In this document: in pieces, positions 27,480-39,258 of the stretch
Layout: each line of letters opens with the position of its first letter
Numbering within the stretch: the stretch's first letter is position 1
Assembly (NCBI RefSeq): GCF_030035675.1
Contig: NC_084482.1
Span: forward strand, 222,562,943 to 222,626,942
Source: Rhineura floridana
Taxonomy: Eukaryota > Chordata > Lepidosauria > Squamata > Rhineuridae
Direction of reading: 5' to 3'
DNA length: 64,000 nucleotides
The notes under the pieces: model-generated
Told to the model about the DNA's origin: nothing
The model's input: only the letters and a program-made list of their open reading frames with translations
The model's database searches: none
Made by a program: the position numbers and the translations under genes

Positions 27480-29200
27480 AGTTTTCATCATGAGATGCTT
27501 CTTCGTGTTCAGATCAGGCACGAGTACAATAATATTGCGTTTGGGAATAAAGATGTAGCCAAGAAGCTCATGGAGCATGGCAGCCTGAGATTGATAGACA
27601 AATGGTCAGTGAATATCTAATCACTCTGAACGAGTTCAAATCTCCAGGGCCTGATAAACTGCATCCTAGAGTATTGAAGGAACTGGCTGAAGAACTCTCG
27701 GAACCACTGACTATTATCTTTGCAAAATGGTGGAGGATGGACAAAGTGCTGGATGATTGGAGAAGGGCTTGTCCCTATCTTCAAAAAGAGTAAAAATGAG
27801 GAACCTGGGAACTACAGACCAGTCAGCCTAGCATCAATCCCTGGAAAAATTCTGGAGCAGATTATAAAGTGGTCAGTCTGTAAGCACCTTGAAAACAATG
27901 TAGTGATTACTAGAAGACAACATGAATTTATCAAGAACAAATCCGGCCAAACTAGTCTTATCTTATATTTTGATTGGGTAACCTCCCTTGTAGACTGTGG
28001 GAATGCTGTGGACATAATATATCTCAACTTCAGCAAAGCTTTTGACAAAGTGCCCCCTGATATTCTAATTAGCAAACTAGCTAAATGTGGGCTGGATTGA
28101 GCAACTATCAGGTGGATCCACAGTTGGTTCCAGGATCGTACTCAAAGAGTGCTTATCAATTATTCCTTCTCAAACTAGGGTTGGAGGTAACAAATGGGGT
28201 ACCACAGGGAACAGTCCTGGGCCCAGTGCTCTTGAACATATTTATTAATGACTTGGATGAGGAGGTGCAGGGAATGCTTATCAAATTTGCTGATGATACA
28301 AAATTGGGAGGGTTAGCTAATACCTTGGAAGACAGAAAGGGATTTTGATAGGCTGAAGCATTGGGCTGAAAACAACAGAATGAAATGTAACACAGGTAAG
28401 TGCAAAGTTCTACACTTAGGAAAAAGAAATCTAATGCACAATTATACGATGGGGATACTTGGTTCAGCAATACGACAAGTGAGAAGGATCTTGGGATTGT
28501 TGTTGATCACAAGCTGAATATGTGCCAACAGTGTGATGTGGCTGCAAAAAAGGCAAATGCTATTTTAGACTGCATTAACAGAGGTATAGTTTCCAAGTCA
28601 AGTGACGTATTGGTTCCCCTCTAGTTGACCAGTTATGGAGACCACATGTTAAGAAGTGTGCAGACAAACTGGAACGAATTTAGAGGAGGGCAATGAGGAT
28701 GACAGGGGACTAGAAACAAAGCCCTGTGGGGACAGACTGAAAGAAATGGGCATGTCTAGCCTTGAGAAGAGAAGACTGAGGGATATGATAAGACTGTTCA
28801 AGTCCTTGAAAGGTTGCCACTCAGGGGAGGGCCAGGATCTCTTCTCGATTGTCTCAGAGTGCAGGACACAGAGTAATGGCTCAAGTTACAGGAAGTCAGA
28901 TTTTAACTGAACATCAGGAGAATCTTCCTGTTAGAGCAGTAGGACAATGGAATCAATGACCTAGGGAAGTGGTGGGCTCTCCAACACTGGGGGCCTTCAA
29001 GAGGCAGCTGGACAGCCACCTGTCGGGAATGCTTTAACCTGGATTCCAGAACTGAGCAGGGGGTTGGGCTCAATGGCCTTATAGGCCCCTTCCAACTCTA
29101 TGATTTTATGTTTCTTTGGGGACCATGCAGTAAAAAAAGGGTACTGTCTCTTCTTATCACTCAGAACATGGGAAGCAAAAGCATAAGGGACCCAGTAAGC
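27480..29200 (-). pseudogene. V2R relic split by a CR1
   Basis: 27480-27570 on the minus strand reads as the very end of a V2R seven-transmembrane exon: [10 protein letters not shown], then [18 protein letters not shown], matching the IPKCYII...[10 protein letters not shown] tail of the other copies. 29112-29200 reads as the start of a V2R exon 3 (VPYAFASHVLSDKKRQYPFF), homologous to [19 protein letters not shown] of V2R-1. Everything between (most of exon 6, exons 5 and 4, most of exon 3) is missing and a CR1 LINE fills the gap. The exon 3 piece has at least one frame disturbance and the acceptor is not preserved. This is an old, dead fourth receptor. Confidence 0.7.
27590..29110 (+). mobile_element. 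CR1 LINE, 5'-truncated
   Basis: Reverse-transcriptase remnants run in order: KSPGPDKLHPRVLKELAEEL (27640-27690), NYRPVSLASIPGKILEQIIK (27800-27870), DIIYLNFSKAFDKVPPDI (28010-28060), GVPQGTVLGPVLLNIFINDL (28195-28255), then FADDTKL with the FADD catalytic motif, and a C-terminal region to about 28960. The 3' end (ccttataggccccttccaac, ctatgattttatg) is diagnostic of CR1. At least three frame changes make it inactive. It lies between two V2R fragments. Confidence 0.9.
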
Positions 29201-29269
29201 AAAGTAAGATTGGTAGCTTGTTTTGGCTGAGATCAAATCCCAAAATATTTGTTAAACCAAATAACCAAT

Positions 29270-29470
29270 ATTTGCCTTGCAAGATATATCTTTTTGCTCA
29301 GGCTTCCCTTCACCTTATAAAATCATTCCTTTTTTTAAAAAAATTGTATATATCCATGAATCCCTGTTTTATGTTCTTTTATATTCCTGTTTTTCTCATT
29401 TCATATTGTATTTTTATTGCATTTCTTACTATTTTATGTTATACACCTCTAGACTGTTTTAAATTATTAT
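29270..29470 (+). mobile_element. L2-like LINE tail fragment
   Basis: CKIYLFAQASLHLIKSF corresponds to the KTYLFAQAF end of the family, followed by an AT-rich 3' tail (tatacacctctagactg). Confidence 0.5.
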
Positions 29471-30110
29471 GTCTCAAACAAACAAATCTTCAGTCTTTTA
29501 CTTGGGGGAAACTTGTTTCCTTGCCTGAATACTTAGTGGCATGACTCCCCCCCCCAATTTGATTTGTGGCTTCAGTTTGTAAATACATATATGGCCTGAA
29601 CTGGTCCAGATGTATTTGAACCCCAACCCCAACCAGATCAGGGGATTACAAACATCCAGAAATACCATTAACTTTCATTGCAAAACAAAAATGGCCCAAA
29701 CTTGTATTTAGACGTAGGGACAGGAGGGGATTAGCCCAAATTTCAGCTGAGTAGCTCTAGAAAATTTCATGCTAGCCGTCTTTAAAGTTTGCTTTTCTCC
29801 TCTGTGTGTGCATTTCAATAAAACCATATTGGGTTGGTGGGAGTTATATGGTTGTTCTTAGTGCCAGAGATTTATTCGTGATGTGAGTGGAAGGAGGTCC
29901 CATGAACTTGGGGGTGTGATGACTGTACCGCATCAGAGTATCCTTTCAAATGAGAACAAACACATTTTTCTTTTTTTAAAAAAAAACATAGCCAGGGGAG
30001 GGAGTTCTGTTTGTGGGGAGAGAGACCCTTTTTGCTCCTCTTTCCTTGGGGTTGGGCAATGGGGAAGGGGAGGCCAAGTGGCTGACTTTCCCCAAGTGAT
30101 GGCTTCAGCA
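29471..30110. other. Spacer
   Basis: No gene or recognisable repeat was found; there are some C- and A-homopolymer runs. Confidence 0.3.
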
Positions 30111-30220
30111 GAGCCTGGAAAAGTTACTTTTTTGAACTACAACTCCCATCAGTCCAATAGTGGCCATGCTGGCTGGGGCTGATGGGAGTTGTAGTTCAAA
30201 AAAGTAACTTTTCCAAGCTC
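30111..30220. repeat. Palindromic foldback MITE, second copy
   Basis: Near-identical to the element at 5200-5311: the left arm is gagcctggaaaagttac, the right arm ends gtaacttttccaagctc, and the centre is gtggccatgctggctgg. The flanks (ttcagca / tgcgcca) differ from those of the first copy, so these are independent insertions. Confidence 0.78.
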
Positions 30221-32040
30221 TGCGCCAGACTCCAGAGCTCCTCTCTTCATCGCCCTCCTCCCTGGCTCCAGCAGATAGGAAAAAGTAAGCTCTGCTCTGC
30301 TCAGTCTGAAGGAAGAGGAGGTATACACCCAATCATCTTCATACCAGCACTCCTGGCCTTCCCTGTGGCTCAAGAGGACAGGAGGCTTACTCCAGAGGAG
30401 GATTGGACGTGGCAGCAGTGGCACAAGTTCTTGATGGCTTCTGGAGCCTTTCCCCCATGCTGATTCACCAGTTCCTCCTCCAGCTCTGGGTGTAAACACT
30501 GAATAATGGAAAGAGGAGACTCAGCGTAACCCATGCTTCAGTTATTGTTTCCAGTATTGTTTTTAAAAAAAGATAAATACAGCATGCCTGTGTTTGCTGG
30601 CATTGGGTGTGGCAACTACCCTCCTCCTCTCTTTCTAGAACCAGCTATAGGATCATGCTCAGTAAAGTACCCTTCAGGGGGGGCTGGCTTCTTCGAGAAC
30701 ATTCTAGCAGACCAGCCCAACTCCAGAAGAAGGAGCTGCTCCAGAGGGGATGGGAAGGCCAGCAATCTTTGTGTTATTCACAGGCCTGCTTTGATTGTTT
30801 TTAGGAGCCAAGCAGCGACGGGAGAAGACTTTGTCTCCTGCACAAGGAACTAGCAGCAAAGCGACAGGACTGTGAACTCATTGTTCTGTTTGGGGGTTAT
30901 TTTTCTTTATATCCTGTTAATTGTTGTAAAGGAGAAATTGTAATTTCTTCGCTGCTATGAAGCAATAGCAGCCAGACTGTTAAGAATATTAAGATTATTA
31001 TTTATTTGTTCTGATAATATATGAGGACTAATTTTCTTCAATATATATATTTAATTTTAATCCTTGTTGGGGGGGGGTTCATTGCAACTGTGGAAGGGAA
31101 TCACACTGTCAGAAAAGTCTGAACAGGCCCACTTCTCCTGTTTAATGTAGGGATGTTTGTGGGTTACATCAGCACCATGCCAATCCAGGGCAGAAGAGGA
31201 ACAAGTGAGTAGGTCAAACAGACATTAACGGCAGGAACAACTGTCAATAGAAAGCCACTGCCCCCCATTGTTAATGTGTCATTGGTTTGTGCAATCGATG
31301 TACTGTAGTCAAACTGAATCATCAACATGTGAGCGCTTGCTTTCTAAAACTCCGAATAAGCTTTATTTGCTAACAAATATCCACAAGTGCATTCTTCACC
31401 CAGTATGAGGGAGATGACACTTTCCTACAGGCTGAATATTTTCTCCACAGCCATCCCTTGGCTGCTGTTGGGAGGTCATTGGAAGGAGTTGTGTACCAAT
31501 CTCTCTGATGGATCCACTTCCACATCCCCACAATTCCCACAATTCTAAGCAGCGATTAATGGGAGCAGGGACTTATTTCACCCTTTGTATTTCATGGATA
31601 CACATTTGCTTTTTAGAACGGCTTTGTGCATTGTCAAAGGAGGGTGATTTGGAAAAAAAAAACCAAATTAATATTAAATTGGGAAGAGGGTGAGTGAGAG
31701 GGGAAAGAGCCAATCCAGAAGCAGAGCCTCTCAGGCCCATCCTCCATGCCCTGAGGAGACGTTTTGGAGGAAAGATCCTGAAGGAAACTTGAGGGTGACT
31801 TTGATCTATGCCTGACTGAATTGGACCGATTTGTCAAAACATCCAGCAGAAGATATTCTGCAATTTTTGGGGTGGCGAGGGAGATACCAGAATAGGATTT
31901 TGTTAAAACTCACAACGAACTGTCCACATGCTGCATCTCCCCCCGCACACACCTGTGATCGCATCACAGCTGTAGATTAGCCTTAAAATAATCCCTCTGT
32001 CAGGTAACCTCCTCACTGGGGTTGGAAAGTCTGGGAAAGC
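30221..32040. other. Intergenic, no gene recognised
   Basis: Frames at 30149-30499 and 30533-30853 overlap in several phases with no family motif or splice context. An A/T-rich stretch at 30940-31060 includes (TA)n. I cannot support a gene here. Confidence 0.35.
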
Positions 32041-32262
32041 TGGTCTCATGTTAGGGTTGCCAGGTCAGAAGCATCCCAAACCCTGAGATTTTGGGGGTGG
32101 GCCTGAGTGATGTCATGGGGCAGGTCCAAGTGATTTATTTATTTATTTTATTTATTTATTTATTAAATTTATATACCGCCCGACTAGCAATAGCTCTCTG
32201 GGCGGTGATGTCATGGGGTGGGTCCAAGTGATGTAATAGGGCGGGTCCAAGTGATGCCATTA
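32041..32262. repeat. Old repeat interrupted by a LINE tail
   Basis: A block with gggttgccaggtcagaag and several tandem variants of gtgatgtcatggggcaggtccaa contains an inserted LINE 3' tail at 32133-32206 (attta repeats, then tatataccgcccgactagc and gctctctgggcggt). The outer family was not identified. Confidence 0.5.
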
Positions 32263-32763
32263 AGCATGATACATTAAGCATCAACCACAGTTGCTTGGCA
32301 CATACCACATTTATCTGATTGGAAATTAAGATAGAAATCCTAGCTAAAAGATGGAACCTGGGTAGGGAACATTTAATCTAGCCAATTATTAGTCTGCCTG
32401 CCCACTGCATATGCAGAATCCTAAAAAACTGCATATGCTCACTTGATCAACACATGCAGCTCCATCCCTTATCCATAGACTTTCTGGTTGAGTCAGCAAG
32501 GAGAAACAGCTTTCATCTCAGTTGCCTCTGTGTCTTTGGGTATGTGTCCTAAGTGGTGAATGCAATGGGAGGGTCATGTAGGATGGAATAAAGGGGTATA
32601 AATCCACCAAACACTCCCTCCCATGAACAAATACATGATATAAAAGCAAACCTCTCTGTAGAAAAGGCTGATGTAATCATAGTTGCATTTTTGCCCTGCC
32701 CCAACCCTGTTAAATGGTGTTTACTCCCAAGCAAAGTTGCACTGGAATGCAGTCTCGTTCACC

Positions 32764-32766
<3 letters not shown>
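32263..32766. other. Spacer
   Basis: No feature was recognised. Confidence 0.3.

Positions 32767-32819
<53 letters not shown>
32767..32819. repeat. (TA)n microsatellite
   Basis: About 26 uninterrupted TA units. Confidence 0.97.
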
Positions 32820-32822
<3 letters not shown>

Positions 32823-33595
32823 GTGGGGGCTGTAAACTTTCCCCCACCTTAAGACCAATAGGAATAGCTTTCCTGCTTTAAGAACAATAGGAATGGAAGA
32901 GCTGTCCTGTCTAATGCTAGCACAGCTTACCAGGTCTCTAGAATTCACTGTATTTTTAACTTCATTTTCAAAAAAGAGGTGCCAGCACTGAAGTCTCCAT
33001 CAAGTTCCTGCTTTTATCATAGAAGGCTGCATTTCCCCTCTCCCTGATCTGGTATGTGGGAATCAGTATACTAAAGACACTTCTCACATGTTCAGACACT
33101 AGATAAGATGAATAAACTGATAATATTGAAATCTATTTCTTTGTTACAAGTTGTAGTGGTGTGTTCATTTCACATTTCCTAATTATTGGTACAGATAACA
33201 GATAATAAAAAGAGGCTTAATGCTGCAATCCTAAATATGTTATGCTCTATGACCTGAGGGTCACTTGTGGGGCATGAACTGTTGGTGACCATGTCAGGAA
33301 CAAAACCTTAGGATCACATTGAATACCTTGATGATGATGTTATGATGAGGGTTGCCGCTGGATGACAGCAGGTCTCCCAGGCCTTTAACAGCTATTGAAG
33401 GAGGATTGTTTTTATATACAAATATATTTCTTTAGAGAACTAGAATTTTTCTAATATTTTCTGTTATAAAAATCCTCTCATTCTGGCTTTGGTGCTGTCT
33501 CCTTGGAACTGGCCTCTCTTCCTGTATCCATGGTAACTGGTATGTTTGGACTCCAAAGATAAGATAAATGGAACAGAACTTGTACTGAACTCCAA
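32820..33595. other. Spacer ahead of Ngaro-1
   Basis: It contains a 45-bp stretch (about 33057-33101) that recurs near-identically at 51711-51755. Otherwise nothing was recognised. Confidence 0.35.
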
Positions 33596-33917
33596 GGCTA
33601 GGGACAATAGCGTTCCTGTAAAGGGGCGTATTTTGCCTTCACCCCATTTAGGGAAGACGCGGGAAGGTTCTCGAAGTTAAGGCGTGCTGCCACGTGACAT
33701 CGCCCATCCAATCTGGAGGGGGTGGAGCAGCGGATATAAAGCTGCTCCTTCCCTCACGCGCTTGCCTTTTTGCCTTGCGGCATATGCGGTTTGTCCTCGT
33801 TTCCTGAGGCTCCGTTGGCGTGTTGAGTGATGGTTCCGTGTAATCCTTTATCTTGCCTTAACCACCCCCCTGCTCCCATTTTATTACCTTTAGTTTGTGT
33901 TTCCCCGATCCCCTTTT

Positions 33918-34120
33918 TGCTCTTCTCCCTGCACATCAGCTGGGCTGCGGGCATCCGCCCACGCGCCGACGGTTGCTCCTCGGCTCTCCGGCTGTTTAAT
34001 TTATTGTTGTGTTTCTTTTGGGGTTTAAAGCCTTTGCTCTTCTCCACGCTCGTCAGCTGGGCTGCGGGCATCCGCCCCCGTGCCCGGCGGCGGCGCGCCA
34101 GCTTGTCGGCTGCTTATTTC
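33918..34120 (+). repeat. Tandem direct repeat in Ngaro-1 leader
   Basis: Two units start tgctcttctcc at 33918 and 34035 (period about 117 bp) and share cagctgggctgcgggcatcc plus a CpG-rich stretch. They lie ahead of the gag-like frame and may be promoter or leader repeats of the element. Confidence 0.75.
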
Positions 34121-34556
34121 CTTGTGGTGTCCCCTTTTGAACTTTAAAGCCTCAGCTCTCCTATTGTGCCTTTTAAAGTTTTTCCTTTGGGGGTTGGAGT
34201 TCGTTGATTTTTTGCTCTTTTTATAATTTCAGATGTATTTGATAAAAGTCTCATTGTTTTCGCTATTGTTGCTAGGCCGTTGCCGCCTCCCCCCCGCCCC
34301 CACTATCTTCTTTAGCGTAATTGCAGTTGGTTCCTTGAGTCCATTTGTTTGTTAAACAACATCCCCCCTCCCCCCCCAGTTGATAGTTCATTCAGTTTTG
34401 GCTGTTTGGTATTTATTCCATTCATTGATATAATTTCAGGTTATATATAGTTCCTGCTTATTATAATTTATATGATAAAGAGTTATATTAATTGGATAAG
34501 TATATAACGGTTGATTGATTCATTCCCTTCCATTTAACCCTTACCCCCCTCCCCCT

Positions 34557-34559
<3 letters not shown>

Positions 34560-34623
<64 letters not shown>
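34560..34623. repeat. (TA)n microsatellite
   Basis: About 32 TA units within the Ngaro-1 leader, followed by AT-rich sequence. Confidence 0.97.
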
Positions 34624-34626
<3 letters not shown>

Positions 34627-34857
34627 ATATTAAATAAATATAAATAAACCAAAAATATTTTAATATATATAAATATATAAAGACTTAAATATATATTTTT
34701 TTTTAAAAACATTTTTTAGAGTTTCTTGGTTATAGTTCTCTTGTTATTATTGTCTGAATTATTATTATTACTTTAAAATTTCTGGAAGTTGCTTAGTCAA
34801 ATTTTGATTGAATTCTAACTTCTCTTGTATCATTGTTGTTGATTGGTTTTTCTGATC

Positions 34858-36333
34858 ATGCCGCCCAGGAAAGTTCAGCAGAAGAAAGGGGTTCGGGTGG
34901 TGAAGCAGGCTGCAAAGTGCCCTCCATCGCAGCATACTCAATCTTCTGATGAAGAGGAGGATTTGGGGACTATCCATGCTTTGGTGGATAGGGTGGTGGC
35001 ATTGGAAAAAGAACGCAGGCAGCCAATGGACGTAGAGGCGGGCCCAAGTGCCGCCCCTGCAGGTAAGAAATCAGCCCACTTGGCAGCCAGAATCCCTAAA
35101 TCCAGCATTCTTGCTGATTTGGTTTCCAGGATTGGTGTTTTGGAAGCTACCTCTCCTATTGCGGAAACGGTAGTTGCTGTGCCTCCAGCTGGTTTGACTG
35201 AAGTTCAAGCTACCATCTCTTCTCCCGCGGTTCCAGTCCTACCTGCTGTTGTGCCTCCTCGAGTACAGATGCCTTTTTTGTCACCAGCGGCCTCGGCTGT
35301 ACCTGTTGGAGCTTCGGGAGTCGTGGCACCGCCAGTGGTTGCCTCTCCTGCTGCTTACACAGGTGAGCAATGCGCACATTCACATGCTCACAACACACAG
35401 GTTCAGGATTCCAGTGCCCCTCTTCGGGCTGCTCCAATGGCTGGTTCTCAGTTGTCATGTGATACTACCCACCCAGTGGTGTTTATGGGAGGGGTGTTGG
35501 TTCCGCAGCAACCCCAACTTCCTTGGCCAACGGCTGCTGTGACTCCGTGGCAGCCGCCAGAGGCTTCCTCTGTTCAATCTCCTGGTTTTCTGCCTCTCCC
35601 CCAGGGAGTTTATCCACATGGCGACACATCCCTTCCTCTGGGAGATCATTTACTGTTAGCCACTAAAGAAAAAATTTGGCGTGGAGAGTACATTGACTTG
35701 TTCACTCTCTTGTTTCGTGAAAATGAGATAAAACCCAAGGAAGGTCAGGGATTTAAGGAGCGTGAGGCAGCCATGAAAAGGAAGGTCGATCGTGTGTGGC
35801 CTAATTGGTTGAGCGCCTATACTATCTATATGGGCGTTATGACTCAGGCTTACCCATCTAGGGCTTTGTCCATGATTAAATATCAGGACATTGTTCATCG
35901 GGCCTTCCGTGAGTTTTCTGGGACCGCTTGGTTGCGTTACGATGAAAATTTTAGACAGAGAGCAGCGTTGGACCCCACCTTTCGTTGGGATATCGAGCAC
36001 ACTGGCCTGTGGCTCCACTCTATGACTCCCGCCAGGCCCACTTTAGGAGACAGAGCTGATAGTGGACATATATTAGCACGTGCACAAACTTCCGCCTTCG
36101 GCTCAGGCCAAGGCGGGCGGTGGGTTCAATCTCAGCATGTCTGCTGGACATTTAATAGTACAGGCCATTGCCTCAGACGGCCATGTAAGTTCAGACACGT
36201 CTGTGGTTCATGTGGGGGCAACCACCCCAGCTCATCATGCCAGCGAGCGCGTACAGCTCGACAGGGTACAGGGGAACAGCAACAGCCCAAAAGAGGGCCT
36301 GGCAACAGTGGTGGTACGTCGCAAGGCCAGTAG
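34858..36333 (+). mobile_element. Ngaro-1 gag-like part
   Basis: The open frame starting MPPRKVQQKKG has a basic N-terminus, an acidic DEEEDLGTIHALVDRVVALE stretch likely to be coiled coil, a long Pro/Ala/Val-rich linker, a conserved block around KIWRGEYIDLFTLLFRE, and a C-terminal Cys/His cluster (CWTFNSTGHCLRRPCKF, HVCGSCGGNHPSSSC) like a nucleic-acid-binding zinc knuckle. It overlaps the start of the RT part, as is usual in DIRS-like elements. Fossil part of a mobile element, not a host gene. Confidence 0.8.
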
Positions 36334-37166
36334 CCCAATCAAGTTAATTCCTTTGGAAAGGTTGTTGAGATTTTACCCCAATAAGCAAGCTGCTAGTTTT
36401 TTGTTTCATGGTTTCAAGGAAGGCTTCCGTATTCCATTTGAGGGTCCCAGGACAGCTACTTCCTCATCAAATCAGCCCTCTCTCAGCAACATGGCTTCGG
36501 TGGTGTTAGCAAAAATTAATAAGGAAATAAGTGCTGACCGGATATCTGGCCCTTTCTCTTTTCCACCCTTAAAAAATTTGAGGATATCTCCTATAGGTAT
36601 TATTCCCAAGAAGCAGCTTGGGGAATATCGTTTAATCCATAATTTGTCATTCCCAAAAGGCGCCTCTGTTAATGATGGGATTTCTCAATCCTACACATCA
36701 GTTAGATATACGTCTTTTGATGAGGTGGTAAGAGTAGTTCGCAAAGCAGGTAGGGGCACTTTAATGGCAAAGTGCGACATAAAATCCGCTTTTCGCCTCC
36801 TACCTGTTCACCTCGAGGATGTGGATTTGCTTGGTTTTAAATTTCGGGGTCAGTTTTATGTAGATAGGGCTATGCCAATGGGTTGTTCCGTGTCGTGTGC
36901 TGCTTTTGAAGCATTCAGCACATTTCTTGAATGGGCATTGAGGAAGAAAGCCTCTTCATCCTTCTCTGCTCATTATCTGGATGATTTTTTGTTTATTGGG
37001 CCAGCTGGGTCTTCACATTGCCTCCATCTGATGCAATCCTTTGCAGCTTTAACTAAAGAACTGGGGGTTCCTTTAGCTCCAGAAAAGTCTGAGGGTCCTA
37101 CTACTTCTCTAATTTTTTTAGGGATCCAGTTGGATACGGTGGATCAGTCGTCCAGTTTGCCACAAG
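36200..37166 (+). mobile_element. Ngaro-1 reverse transcriptase part
   Basis: Typical DIRS-like RT blocks are seen: GIIPKKQLGEYRLIHNLSFP, KCDIKSAFRLLPVHLEDVDL, AMPMGCSVSCAAFEAF, and the catalytic box HYLDDFLFIGPAG. The part ends where the CR1-group LINE begins. Confidence 0.88.
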
Positions 37167-39258
37167 AAAAGTTGCTTAAGAACATAAGAACATAAGAAGA
37201 GCCTGCTGGATCAGGCCAGTGGCCCATCTAGTCCAGCATCCTGTTCTCACAGTGGCCAACCAGGTGCCTGGGGGAAGCCCACAAGCAGGACCCGAGTGCA
37301 AGAACACTCTCCCCTCCTGAGGCTTCCAGCAACTGGTTTTCAGAAGCATGCTGCCTCTGACTAGGGTGGCAGAGCACAGCCATCATGGCTAGTAGCCATT
37401 GATAGCCCTGTCCTCCATGAATTGGTCTAATCTTCTTTTAAAGCCATCCAAGCTGGTGGCCATTACTGCATCTTGTGGGAGCAAATTCCATAGTTTAACT
37501 ATGCGCTGAGTAAAGAAGTACTTCCTTTTGTCTGTCCTGAATCTTCCAACATTCAGCTTCTTTGAATGTCCACGAGTTCTAGTATTATGAGAGAGGGAGA
37601 AGAACTTTTCTCTATCCACTTTCTCAATCCCATGCATAATTTTATACACTTCTATCATGTCTCCTCTGACCTGCCTTTTCTCTAAACTAAAAAGCCCCAA
37701 ATGCTGCAACCTTTCCTCGTAAGGGAGTCGCTCCATCCCCTTGATCATTCTGGTTGCCCTCTTCTGAACCTTTTCCAACTCTATAATATCCTTTTTGAGA
37801 TGAGGCGACCAGAACTGTACACAGTATTCCAAATGCGGCCGCACCATAGATTTATACAACGGCATTATGATATCGGCTGTTTTATTTTCAATACCTTTCC
37901 TAATTATTGCTAGCATGGAATTTGCCTTTTTCACAGCTGCCGCACACTGGGTCGACATTTTCATCGTGCTGTCCACTACAACCCCGAGGTCTCTCTCCTG
38001 GTCGGTCACCGCCAGTTCAGACCCCATGAGCGTATATGTGAAATTCAGATTTTTTGCTCCAATATGCATAATTTTACACTTGTTTATATTGAATTGCATT
38101 TGCCATTTTTCCGCCCATTCACTCAGTTTGGAGAGGTCTTTTTGGAGCTCTTCGCAATCCCTTTTTGTTTTAACAACCCTGAACAATTTAGTGTCGTCAG
38201 CAAACTTGGCCACTTGACTGCTCACTCCTAATTCTAGGTCATTAATGAACAAGTACAGGTCCCAATACCGATCCTTGAGGGACTCCACTTTCTACAGCCC
38301 TCCATTGGGAGAACTGTCCGTTTATTCCTACTCTCTGCTTTCTGCTTCTTAACCAATTCCTTATCCACAAGAGGACCTCTCCTCTTATTCCATGATTGCT
38401 AAGCTTCCTCAGAAGCCTTTGGTGCAGTACCTTGTCAAACGCTTTTTGAAAGTCTAAGTACACTATGTCCACTGGATCACCTCTATCTATATGCTTGTTG
38501 ACACTCTCAAAGAATTCTAATAGGTTACTGAGACAGGACTTTCCCTTGCAGAAGCCATGCTGGCTCTGCTTCAGCAAGGCTTGTTCTTCTATGTGCTTGG
38601 TTAATCTAGCTTTAATAATACTTTCTACCAGTTTTCCAGGGACAGAAGTTAAGCTAACTGGCCTGTAATTTCCGGGATCCCCTCTGGATCCCTTTTTGAA
38701 GATTGGTGTTACATTTGACACTTTCCAGTCCTCAGGCACGGAGGAGGACCCGAGGGACAAGTTACATATTTTAGTTAGCAGATCAGCAATTTCACCTTTG
38801 AGTTCTTTGAGAACTCTCGGGTGGATGCCATCCGGGCCCGGTGATTTGTCAGTTTTTATATTGTCCATTAAGCTTAGAACTTCCTCTCTCGTTACCACTA
38901 TTTGTCTTAGTTCCTCAGAATCCCTTCCTGCAAATGTTAGTTCAGGTTCAGGGATCTGCCCTATATCTTCCACTGTGAAGACAGATGCAAAGAATTCATT
39001 TAGCTTCTCTGCAATCTCCTTATCGTTCTTTAGTACACCTTTGACTCCCTTATCATCCAAGGGTCCAATTGTCTCCCTAGATGGTCTCCTGCTTTGAATG
39101 TATTTATAGAATTTTTTGTTGTTGGTTTTTATGTTCTTAGCAATGTGCTCCTCAAATTCTTTTTTAGCATCCCTTATTGTCTTCTTGCATTTCTTTTGCC
39201 AGAGTTTGTGTTCTTTTTTATTTTCTTCATTCGGACAAGACTTCCATTTTCTGAAGGA
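37167..39258 (-). mobile_element. CR1-group LINE inserted in Ngaro-1
   Basis: The minus strand encodes, from 39282 down, a linker and RT (KSPGPDGIHPRVLKELKGEI, NYRPVSLTSVPGKLVESIIK, VYLDFQKAFDKVLHQRLL, ESGVPQGSVLGPVL), then in another frame (38288-37389) FADDTKLFRVVKTKRDCEEL and a C-terminus ending GFKRRLDQFMEDRAINGY. The 3' terminus is a repeated octamer reading cttatgtt on the element strand. The frame change near 38250 coincides with a 7-bp deletion relative to the copy at 61.3 kb (gaacaag/gtacagg). The copy is 5'-truncated, lacking the endonuclease. Very high similarity to the other copy indicates recent activity. Confidence 0.9.

Noticed and set aside
30149-30853. Overlapping frames of 65-116 residues as candidate genes
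   Set aside because: One spans the palindromic MITE, the others overlap in different phases, and none has motifs or splice sites.
34843-36333. 496-residue frame considered as a host gene
   Set aside because: It has no splice context and is followed directly by DIRS-like RT, RNase H, recombinase and hydrolase parts, so it is the gag-like part of Ngaro-1.
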